Shown here: positions 1-4,907 of the stretch, piece by piece | How the letters are laid out: every line of letters begins with the position of its first letter | How positions within the stretch are numbered: position 1 is the first letter of the stretch | NCBI GenBank assembly: GCA_036381335.1 | Contig: DASVCZ010000069.1 | Location: 1 to 10,288, forward strand | Direction: 5' to 3' | Length of the DNA stretch: 10,288 nucleotides | From: DASVCZ01 sp036381335 | Lineage (GTDB): Bacteria > Patescibacteriota > Microgenomatia > UBA1400 > PJMF01 | Notes under the pieces: model-generated | Database searches by the model: none | Told to the model about the DNA's origin: nothing | What the model saw: the letters and a program-made list of their open reading frames with translations, nothing else | Program-made: the position numbers and the translations under genes

Positions 1-499
1 CGTGAAAATCTGTTGCCTCCATGTCTAACCGATCTTTTTTGCCACTTAATTCACGTCGTGATAAACCTGTTTCAACCGGCACATCCAATAATAACGTCAA
101 ATCAGGTTTAGTATTTTTAGTAGAAATATCATTGAGTTGCTCAATCAAACTAACTTCAAATCCGCGCACTATGCCCTGATACACTACACTGCTGTCGCGC
201 GAGCGGTCCATGATCACAACCTTACCCGCTTCCAACGAGGGAAGTACAATCTCCCGATAAATCTGGGCCCGAGCGGCTTGAAATAAAAGCACCTCGGTGG
301 TGAAAGCCATACCAATGTTTTTGGCCGACAAGACTACGTCGCGGATCTGCTCACTAATGACTGTCCCTCCGGGTTCACGAAGAACCACTACATCGTGGCC
401 TGCGTTGGTTAAGCGTTCGCGCAAGCGCACTGCTTGGGTAGATTTGCCCCCACCTTCACCGCCTTCTAAAGTGAGTAAAAAACCTGGTTGATTTGACAT
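1..499 (-). CDS. tmk: Thymidylate kinase (partial, 3' end outside window)
   Basis: Phosphorylates dTMP to dTDP with ATP in the cytoplasm, the step after thymidylate synthase. I translated the minus strand from ATG at 499, giving 166 residues of an expected roughly 200-210; the C-terminus runs off the left edge. Visible family motifs are the P-loop GGEGGGKST (residues 13-21), REPGGT (41-46), the dTMP-site motif DRSRDSSVVYQG (98-109; the residue after DR is usually aromatic, here Ser) and the start of the lid with SRRELSGKKDRLD (147-159). The start is supported by an AAGGAG site 5 nt upstream. The gene lies 21 nt downstream of the stop of the 282-residue unknown gene on the same strand, so the two are probably co-transcribed. 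The family call is secure; only the extent is unknown. Confidence 0.95.
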   Translation of the reverse strand, partial: MSNQPGFLLTLEGGEGGGKSTQAVRLRERLTNAGHDVVVLREPGGTVISEQIRDVVLSAKNIGMAFTTEVLLFQAARAQIYREIVLPSLEAGKVVIMDRSRDSSVVYQGIVRGFEVSLIEQLNDISTKNTKPDLTLLLDVPVETGLSRRELSGKKDRLDMEATDFH

Positions 500-504
500 A
501 GAGA

Positions 505-510
505 CTCCTT
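505..510 (-). promoter_or_regulatory. Shine-Dalgarno site of tmk
   Basis: The minus strand reads AAGGAG, then TCTCT, then ATG. This is a near-consensus ribosome binding site with 5-nt spacing, in the 21-nt gap after the upstream gene. It fixes the tmk start and contrasts with the unit-leading genes of this window, which lack such a site. Confidence 0.8.
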
Positions 511-520
511 CTAGCTCATT

Positions 521-1369
521 CTACACTGCCTGGTAGAGAATGCCACTGCGCACACTTAAATCTATAGCACCACGATTCAACATTGCTTGCTCTAGGTGAG
601 TATTATTTTTTAATAACTCATTCAACTTGGCGTGAGTCACAGTTGCAATTTGAACTGCTTCTTCAGGCGATTTTGCTCTAGTAAAAGCCATAATAAGTGG
701 CTGGTAGGGTAACCAATCCCAAGTCTTCAAACCATCTTTTCTATTTACTAACCCTCTATCCTTCACATAATGATCTCTGATGGTGCGTACATGTTTTCTT
801 GGCACATCAAAAGCAAGAGACATCATTTCTCCCTGCCAAGGTTGGTTCGTTTGAGGATTAATGCCGGAAAAAAGTATTCTATTGTAGTTTTTTTCGTTCT
901 TAAGCCTAACTCTTGCAATGTCTGCTTGAATATCAGTTGCTTCTTGTCCAGCTAAAGCTGAGAACCATAGTCCCAATGCCCGATGACCATCTTTCTCCAA
1001 ATTCTTTTCAGATAAGTTGCCCGCTGCCTCAGCCAATCGATCATAGATATCTGATCTTTTTCCAACTCCATTTATGTACATAGCAACGTCGGGATCATTA
1101 ACTTCAATCTTATTGGCCCACATGGTCCCTGCAATGAGCCAACCATAATCGAGCGTTTCCATTTTTTGAGCTACGACATCACCTTTTTCAAGCTCTTCTC
1201 TAATTTCATCTACTTCCCCAAATGCGTGATCTCTTACCTTTTCTACGTTTCCATCACCGGCCAAAATTGCTTGTCGTTCTTCTAACCAGGATGCAATCAT
1301 TTGTTGATACCCTTTGGGTGAAAATAATTTAGCTAGTTGTTCTTTGCGTTCGTAATAACCTTTTGACAT
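521..1369 (-). CDS. Unknown 282-residue soluble protein upstream of tmk
   Basis: I do not recognise this family. The product is hydrophilic and looks largely helical, with many charged residues, no signal peptide and no convincing membrane segment. Tryptophan- and tyrosine-rich patches occur in the middle (LDYGWLIAGTMWANK) and C-terminal third (KTWDWLPYQPLIM). The frame can be opened to a TTG at 1417, but the added 16 residues (starting LCCFLPLKNSL) look non-native, so ATG at 1369 (MSKGYYERKE) is preferred. Neither start has a Shine-Dalgarno site. A weak -10-like TAAAGT lies 11 nt before the ATG. The gene ends 21 nt before tmk on the same strand, which suggests co-transcription but does not by itself indicate function. 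An inverted repeat lies about 60-110 nt upstream. The coding sequence looks more AT-rich than tmk or thyA. No enzymatic motif (P-loop, HExxH, zinc Cys pairs) is visible. Confidence 0.75.
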   Translation of the reverse strand: MSKGYYERKEQLAKLFSPKGYQQMIASWLEERQAILAGDGNVEKVRDHAFGEVDEIREELEKGDVVAQKMETLDYGWLIAGTMWANKIEVNDPDVAMYINGVGKRSDIYDRLAEAAGNLSEKNLEKDGHRALGLWFSALAGQEATDIQADIARVRLKNEKNYNRILFSGINPQTNQPWQGEMMSLAFDVPRKHVRTIRDHYVKDRGLVNRKDGLKTWDWLPYQPLIMAFTRAKSPEEAVQIATVTHAKLNELLKNNTHLEQAMLNRGAIDLSVRSGILYQAV

Positions 1370-1427
1370 ACTAATTGTGTACTTTAGCGAGTTTTTCAAA
1401 GGAAGAAAACAGCACAAACTAGGTCAA

Positions 1428-1478
1428 AACCACAAGATGTTGTAGTTCTTACAAATTAAAAACCTATATCTTGTGGTT
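1428..1478. repeat. 11-bp perfect inverted repeat with nested short hairpin
   Basis: The left arm AACCACAAGAT (1428-1438) is exactly complementary to the right arm ATCTTGTGGTT (1468-1478). Two more pairs, one of them G-U, extend the stem to 13 bp. The loop contains a second small inverted repeat, TTGTA (1440-1444) with TACAA (1450-1454). The element occupies most of the conserved-looking part of the 195-bp spacer between the DHFR-like gene and the unknown gene. No U-run follows either side, so it is not a standard intrinsic terminator. It could be an operator or a structured leader for the unknown gene-tmk unit. I see no gene in the rest of 1370-1564. Confidence 0.65.
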
Positions 1479-1564
1479 GGTGAAAAACAATAAAGAGTGA
1501 AGAAGCAAGCTTTTTTGTAATAATTGAGTAAGAATCAGCGATGTTGGAGAGATATTGGGCAGAA

Positions 1565-2086
1565 CTAACCGCGGGTAGAATACTCCAACACTATGGTGTG
1601 CTCCCCCAAGGGATGAACTTTTTTAAGTTGGAGTGTACTATTGGGTAACGGCTGGCTAAAGAGTTTAATCCCCTCCCCAAACAGCACTGGCTCGATAGTC
1701 AGATAGAGAGTGTCAATTACACCGGCCTCCATAAACAGGGCATAAATGCTGGAGCCGCCACTGATAGCCACCTTTTGGCAGCCTTCTTTTCTGAGTCGTT
1801 CGATGAGGGCGCGAGGATCTTCGTCGGTGGCCTCGGCTTGAATAACTTCTGGCTTAGGGTTGGTAAATTTTTCCGGTTGAGAGGTGTAGAGAATCCAGCG
1901 GGAATTTTTAGGGTGACGAGAAAAGGTTTCAAAGGTAGTCCGGCCAATGACGATGGCATCCGCTTCTTTGATCTTGGAGACGTAAAACTGCTTATCCTCC
2001 GGGGACGTCCAGTCAAATGATCGATCATCCTTATGACGAGCGATAAAGCCATCGATAGTTTGAGCGGCCAGTAAGTAAACTTCCAT
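1565..2086 (-). CDS. DHFR-like / RibD C-terminal-domain reductase
   Basis: Likely an NADPH-dependent reductase of the DHFR/RibD-C fold, plausibly the dihydrofolate reductase that regenerates tetrahydrofolate for the ThyA encoded nearby. From ATG at 2086 it has 173 residues. Visible features are the N-terminal strand and DGFIA motif (12-16), DWTSPED (25-31) whose acidic residues align by eye with the catalytic Asp region of DHFR, DAIVIGRTTFE (43-53) typical of the family, and the nicotinamide-cofactor glycine motif SGGSSIY (109-115). An upstream ATG at 2104 would add six residues, but a TACAAT hexamer ends 6 nt before the 2086 ATG, which favours the shorter, leaderless form. The exact substrate (dihydrofolate or a pteridine/pyrimidine) cannot be settled by eye. 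The dTMP-pathway context favours dihydrofolate. It is transcribed away from the small membrane-protein genes. Confidence 0.85.
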   Translation of the reverse strand: MEVYLLAAQTIDGFIARHKDDRSFDWTSPEDKQFYVSKIKEADAIVIGRTTFETFSRHPKNSRWILYTSQPEKFTNPKPEVIQAEATDEDPRALIERLRKEGCQKVAISGGSSIYALFMEAGVIDTLYLTIEPVLFGEGIKLFSQPLPNSTLQLKKVHPLGEHTIVLEYSTRG

Positions 2087-2092
2087 GTTCGT

Positions 2093-2098
2093 ATTGTA
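2093..2098 (-). promoter_or_regulatory. -10-like element of the DHFR-like gene
   Basis: The minus strand reads TACAAT, six bases (ACGAAC), then the ATG at 2086. At normal -10 spacing transcription would start at or next to the ATG, giving a leaderless mRNA. No good -35 hexamer is visible at 16-18 bp. Confidence 0.45.
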
Positions 2099-2167
2099 TA
2101 TCATATTTACTTAAGCAAAATTAAAAAACTACTCGCGTTTTGCCACCTTCATGCCACCATTGACTGT

Positions 2168-2173
2168 TATACT
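2168..2173 (+). promoter_or_regulatory. -10-like element of the small membrane-protein pair
   Basis: TATACT is followed by seven bases (CGAGGAA) and ATG at 2181. The GAGG within this spacer sits only 2 nt from the ATG, too close for normal Shine-Dalgarno pairing, so a leaderless or near-leaderless transcript is more likely. No -35 with good spacing is seen; a TTGCCA at 2140-2145 is too far away. Confidence 0.4.
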
Positions 2174-2180
2174 CGAGGAA

Positions 2181-2387
2181 ATGAAATTAAAATTAAAACA
2201 CTCAGATAAACAAGTTATTGTGGAAAAATTCATGGACTTAACTAACCTAACCTTTGGAGGATTAACCTTGGCCCAAGCTTTTCTTGAGAGTAGGAAAAGT
2301 TTATTTTTCGTTTTTCTAGGAGTTTTCGCGTTGCTTTTGGGTTATAGTCTGGCTATAATTATTCTCAGAAAGAAAAGGCTAATATGA
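2181..2387 (+). CDS. Small membrane protein, 68 residues
   Basis: Function unknown. The protein has a charged N-terminus (MKLKLKHSDK), a moderately hydrophobic stretch (about residues 20-32, containing FGGLTLAQAF), a strong membrane helix (about 39-61) and a basic tail RKKRLI, which by the positive-inside rule would be cytoplasmic. The frame is open to an earlier ATG at 2151. The 2181 ATG is preferred because a TATACT element lies 7 nt before it and the extra ten residues have no obvious role. Its stop overlaps the start of the next tiny gene by 4 nt (ATGA), which supports real translation of both. The overall look recalls short two-helix proteins of unknown function, but I cannot assign a family. 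Confidence 0.6.
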   Translation: MKLKLKHSDKQVIVEKFMDLTNLTFGGLTLAQAFLESRKSLFFVFLGVFALLLGYSLAIIILRKKRLI

Positions 2388-2485
2388 CAATAGACAACTA
2401 TCCTTTACTCCTAATGTTACTCAGTGAAATTATTTTTATGGCTGTATTCGGATTTATTGTGATCAATAGCGAAGAAGTTAATTAA
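2384..2485 (+). CDS. Tiny membrane protein, 33 residues, coupled to the upstream gene
   Basis: ATG at 2384 overlaps the preceding stop codon as ATGA, and AAAAGG lies 5 nt upstream as a plausible ribosome binding site. The product begins MTIDNYPLLLMLLSEIIF and is almost entirely one hydrophobic helix (about residues 6-28) ending in an acidic tail NSEEVN. It stops at TAA 2483-2485, one base before the dut stop on the opposite strand. The overlap, the site and the membrane-like composition argue against chance, but the ORF is short and without a recognised family. A role with the 68-residue protein (a two-subunit membrane element) is inference. Confidence 0.5.
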   Translation: MTIDNYPLLLMLLSEIIFMAVFGFIVINSEEVN

Positions 2486-2486
2486 T

Positions 2487-2915
2487 TTACTTCCCGGTGC
2501 TTCCAAAGCCACCCCGATCTTTGTTTCCTAAGTGCTTCACTTCTTCCAACTCGGCTCGTTCAACCGGCAAAACAATCATTTGGGTAATGCGTTCTCCCCG
2601 TTCGATAGTAACAGGCTGATCCGTCAGGTTATACAGCGCCGCGTGATACTCGTCGTTGTCACCGCAGTAATCAGCATCCCCTACACCAATACCATTGGCC
2701 ATGATTAAACCTTTTTTGTGGAGTGAACTGCGAGCAGCTAATAAGACCCAATGATCAGGTGGCAACTCTAAGGCAATGTTGAGAGGGATCATGTTGGTGG
2801 TTCGAGGAGCAATGGTTACAGTTTCTCGAGCTGCCAGATCTAAGGCCGCGGCCCCGGGACTTTTGTACTCAGGTAGAGGCAGGCTGGTATCAAAGCGTTT
2901 GATCTTTATTTTCAT
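2487..2915 (-). CDS. dut: dUTP diphosphatase (dUTPase)
   Basis: Hydrolyses dUTP to dUMP and pyrophosphate, keeping uracil out of DNA and supplying dUMP to ThyA. The product has 142 residues, normal for the homotrimeric family. All five dUTPase motifs can be followed: AAALDLAA (22-29), ARSSLHKKG (61-69), GIGVGDADYCG (75-85) with the catalytic Asp, GERITQMIV (107-115), and the C-terminal RGGFGSTG (134-141) that closes over the nucleotide. Motif 3 is followed by DNDE instead of the more usual short turn, a variation in the loop after the active site. The frame is open upstream to 2990, into thyA, but the extra 25 residues look non-native. The 2915 ATG has a TATACT 9 nt before it and no Shine-Dalgarno site. 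It diverges from thyA and converges on the tiny membrane gene. Confidence 0.95.
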   Translation of the reverse strand: MKIKIKRFDTSLPLPEYKSPGAAALDLAARETVTIAPRTTNMIPLNIALELPPDHWVLLAARSSLHKKGLIMANGIGVGDADYCGDNDEYHAALYNLTDQPVTIERGERITQMIVLPVERAELEEVKHLGNKDRGGFGSTGK

Positions 2916-2924
2916 GACTGACAC

Positions 2925-2930
2925 AGTATA
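2925..2930 (-). promoter_or_regulatory. -10-like element of dut
   Basis: The minus strand reads TATACT, nine bases, then the dut ATG. The matching -35 position (TAGCGA at 2948-2953) is poor. The hexamer shares bases 2929-2930 with the thyA -35 element on the other strand, so both polymerases could not bind at once. Confidence 0.45.
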
Positions 2931-2957
2931 GACATAAATCAACTGATTCGCTATGCT
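2929..2957 (+). promoter_or_regulatory. thyA promoter, apparently leaderless
   Basis: TAGACA at 2929-2934 (five of six matches to TTGACA), a 17-bp spacer and TATGCT at 2952-2957 form a good sigma-70-type promoter. Only six bases (CAGCAC) separate the -10 from the thyA ATG, so the mRNA probably begins at or beside the start codon. There is no Shine-Dalgarno site. Confidence 0.6.
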
Positions 2958-2963
2958 CAGCAC

Positions 2964-3866
2964 ATGGCCAACAAAACCCCCGATACTCAATACCGCGAAC
3001 GTCTGAAGTTAATTCTGGAAGAAGGCACGCGCGTCAAATCTCAGACTGGCACCGACACCATTAGCTACGTGGCACCACCGCCGATGCGGTTCAAACTGGC
3101 TAACGGCTTCCCCATGATCACCGAGCGCAACATGGCGCCTAAGGTTTCTGACCGCCTGCCGGTGACCATTTGGCAACAAGCCATCGGTGAAATTATTGCT
3201 TTTATTAACGGTGCCCGGACTCAGGAAGCGCTAGAGTCGTTTGGCGTCACTTGGTGGTCTTCGTGGGTGACGCCAGAAAAATGCCACAAGCGCGGGCTGG
3301 AAACGGGTGACCTCGGTCCCGGCTCCTACGGCGCCGCCTTCCACGACTTCCCCACCGCCGAAGGCACACCTTACAATCAAGTCCAAAATATTGTCGAACA
3401 AATTCGGGAACTACCCCACCTCAAAACCCACTTCATTACCCCGTGGATTCCTCAATACACCATTCGCGGTAAAGGCAAACAACAAAAAGTCGTCGTCTGT
3501 CCCTGCCACGGCTGGATGCATATTTTGATTCAAGATGGCAAGTTGACGCTGCACATGTTCCAACGTTCTGGAGATCTGCCTATCGGCGTCCCTTCTAACA
3601 TGGTCCAGTACGCCGCGCTGACGATGATGATTGCTCAAGCCACCGGCTACGAACCGTATGAATACATTCACTCAATTTCTGACGCCCACATTTACGTCGA
3701 CCAAGTCGAGGCAGTAAAAACTATGCTCGAGCGTGAACCACGGGTTTTTCCTGACATGAAGCTGACCAATCCCACTAAAGATATTTTTGCTTTCAGAAAA
3801 GAAGATTTTGAGTTAAGTAATTACAACCCACATCCAGGAATTAAAGCCATTCCGGTAGCGATTTAA
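2964..3866 (+). CDS. thyA: Thymidylate synthase, divergent ThyA type
   Basis: Methylates dUMP to dTMP using methylene-tetrahydrofolate, releasing dihydrofolate. The 300-residue product is longer than E. coli ThyA (264). Key matches are FKLANGFPMITE (43-54), the catalytic cysteine in CPCHG (C181), QRSGDLPIGVPSN (200-212) with the dUMP-binding Arg201, Asp204 and Asn212, DAHIYVDQ (240-247) and the C-terminus YNPHPGIKAIPVAI. Retained Asn212 favours dUMP over dCMP as substrate. Aligned by eye to E. coli ThyA, several phosphate-binding arginines differ: Arg21 is Gln27 and Arg126/Arg127 are Lys154/Thr155. There is also an extra stretch (about 166-175, RGKGKQQK) before the catalytic loop. The gene heads a plus-strand unit with the HIT and Nudix genes, and its stop codon opens a heptamer repeat array. 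Coding sequence looks more GC-rich than its small neighbours. Confidence 0.93.
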   Translation: MANKTPDTQYRERLKLILEEGTRVKSQTGTDTISYVAPPPMRFKLANGFPMITERNMAPKVSDRLPVTIWQQAIGEIIAFINGARTQEALESFGVTWWSSWVTPEKCHKRGLETGDLGPGSYGAAFHDFPTAEGTPYNQVQNIVEQIRELPHLKTHFITPWIPQYTIRGKGKQQKVVVCPCHGWMHILIQDGKLTLHMFQRSGDLPIGVPSNMVQYAALTMMIAQATGYEPYEYIHSISDAHIYVDQVEAVKTMLEREPRVFPDMKLTNPTKDIFAFRKEDFELSNYNPHPGIKAIPVAI

Positions 3867-3891
3867 AAATTAAGAATTAAAAATTTGAAAT
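3864..3891 (+). repeat. 7-bp tandem array from thyA stop to HIT gene start
   Basis: Four 7-bp units, TAAAAAT, TAAGAAT, TAAAAAT and TTGAAAT, begin exactly at the thyA stop codon and end one base before the ATG at 3893. The same TAAGAAT unit in the same orientation relative to the genes fills the nadD-nadE spacer. No Shine-Dalgarno site is present. Confidence 0.6.
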
Positions 3892-3892
3892 T

Positions 3893-4354
3893 ATGAAAAG
3901 CTTTGTTGACATCGATAACGCGCGAGTGGACGAACAACGCCGGGAGATGGAGCTGATCATGGAACGGGGGCACTGCCCTTTTTGCCCGGAAAATTTGGCG
4001 CTGTATCACAAGAAACCAAATCTCAAAGATGGGAAGTATTGGACGGTATCGGAAAATCAATGGCCATATGAAAATGTCAAACTGCAGCTGTTGGCTATTT
4101 ATAAAACCCATGCGGAAAGTATTACCGAATTGGATCCCGCAGCCGGCGAAGAGCTGTTACGATTTTTTAGTGAAATCGTAGAAGAATACAAGATTCCTGG
4201 AGGTGGCTTAGCCATGCGCTTTGGCGATACCGATTACTCGGCCGGCACCGTGGCTCACATTCATGCCCAGTTTATCTGGCCGAATATTGATAAGCCTGAC
4301 TTTAAGCCCGTCCGGTTTAAAATTGGGAAAGATGTAGAGAAAAGGAAGAAATGA
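3893..4354 (+). CDS. HIT-superfamily protein with HxHxQ active site
   Basis: A 153-residue member of the HIT/GalT/Ap4A-phosphorylase superfamily, acting on a nucleotide phosphoryl bond. An N-terminal CPFC pair (C28, C31) is a likely zinc site, as in many HIT proteins. The core follows as LQLLAIYKTHAESITEL (64-80). The catalytic motif is HIHAQ (H122-Q126): the third histidine of classical HIT hydrolases is Gln, as in galactose-1-phosphate uridylyltransferases and Ap4A phosphorylases, so transferase or phosphorylase chemistry is possible. The substrate cannot be told from sequence. The gene is 26 nt after thyA, across a repeat array with no ribosome site, and overlaps the Nudix gene by 4 nt (ATGA), implying translational coupling. 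The C-terminus is basic (KDVEKRKK). Confidence 0.85.
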   Translation: MKSFVDIDNARVDEQRREMELIMERGHCPFCPENLALYHKKPNLKDGKYWTVSENQWPYENVKLQLLAIYKTHAESITELDPAAGEELLRFFSEIVEEYKIPGGGLAMRFGDTDYSAGTVAHIHAQFIWPNIDKPDFKPVRFKIGKDVEKRKK

Positions 4355-4887
4355 AAAAAAGTATCACTGTAGAAGCACTTCCAACTCAAATTGCCCGTGG
4401 CGTAGTGAGAGCTCCTGACGTGCACCCTAAAACTGGTGAAAAATACACTCATGAGGTACTATTTACCATTCGTCCAGGTTGGTCAAAAACAGGAAAGTAC
4501 CTTAAAGCTTTACCAGGTGGAAAAATTGACCCCCAAGATTTTAATGAAATTATTGGAAGAGAAAACTCTGACGATCCACACTTTGTGCTCACTTTAGATC
4601 AACTCATTCAGGCTGGCTTAAATGCAGTCGAAAGAGAAATTTTTGAAGAATTAGGGATTTTATTTAGCGCTGGCTTCTTTAAATTTGTCGAACAAAGTAC
4701 TAATAAATCAGGGTGGACCACGTATTCGTATGTGGCTGACTTGCCTCGCAAACCAAGTTTAGTTGTAAAGCCTGACAGTGCAGGAGGCGTTTGGATCAAT
4801 GAAGGGAAATTAATTAATGGGAGACCTCAATTGCTGCAGGGTCACTTAGGTATCACTCGTCGAGCTCTTAAAACATTGAACAAGTAA
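4351..4887 (+). CDS. Nudix hydrolase with an interrupted Nudix box
   Basis: A 178-residue protein with a Nudix fold, expected to hydrolyse a nucleoside diphosphate linked to another moiety with Mg2+. The box begins LPGGKID (54-60) and ends REIFEELGI (95-103), with metal-binding Glu residues E96, E99 and E100. In the standard motif (G x5 E x7 REUxEExGU) the Arg lies 14 residues after the box Gly; here it lies 38 after, so about 24 residues (roughly 62-86) are inserted. Strand-like segments HEVLFTI before and TYSYVADL after the box fit the fold. ATG at 4351 has AAGGA 4 nt upstream and overlaps the HIT stop. The substrate is unknown; a nucleotide role is inferred from thyA and HIT upstream. The gene converges on the deaminase gene, with 5 nt between the stops. 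Confidence 0.85.
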   Translation: MKKSITVEALPTQIARGVVRAPDVHPKTGEKYTHEVLFTIRPGWSKTGKYLKALPGGKIDPQDFNEIIGRENSDDPHFVLTLDQLIQAGLNAVEREIFEELGILFSAGFFKFVEQSTNKSGWTTYSYVADLPRKPSLVVKPDSAGGVWINEGKLINGRPQLLQGHLGITRRALKTLNK

Positions 4888-4891
4888 ATGT

Positions 4892-4907
4892 GTCAAATCG
4901 ATTTGAC
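4892..4907. repeat. 16-bp perfect palindrome at convergent gene ends
   Basis: GTCAAATCGATTTGAC is self-complementary over its full length and covers the last codons of the deaminase gene, beginning 5 nt after the Nudix stop. RNA from either strand could fold a short hairpin there, but no U-run follows on either side, so a standard terminator is not supported. Confidence 0.5.

Noticed and set aside
1370..1417. TTG-initiated 16-residue extension of the unknown gene upstream of tmk
   Set aside because: The added residues have no ribosome site and do not look like a native N-terminus; ATG at 1369 is simpler.
1500..1525. Possible intrinsic terminator (AAGCAAGCTT followed by T-run)
   Set aside because: The stem is only 3-4 bp with a very small loop, and on the plus strand no gene lies upstream to be terminated.
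2151..2180. Earlier ATG for the 68-residue membrane protein
   Set aside because: A TATACT element lies inside this extension just before the 2181 ATG, and there is no ribosome site before 2151.
2916..2990. 25-residue N-terminal extension of dUTPase
   Set aside because: It runs through the divergent promoter spacer into thyA, and the family normally starts near the MKIKIKRF residues.
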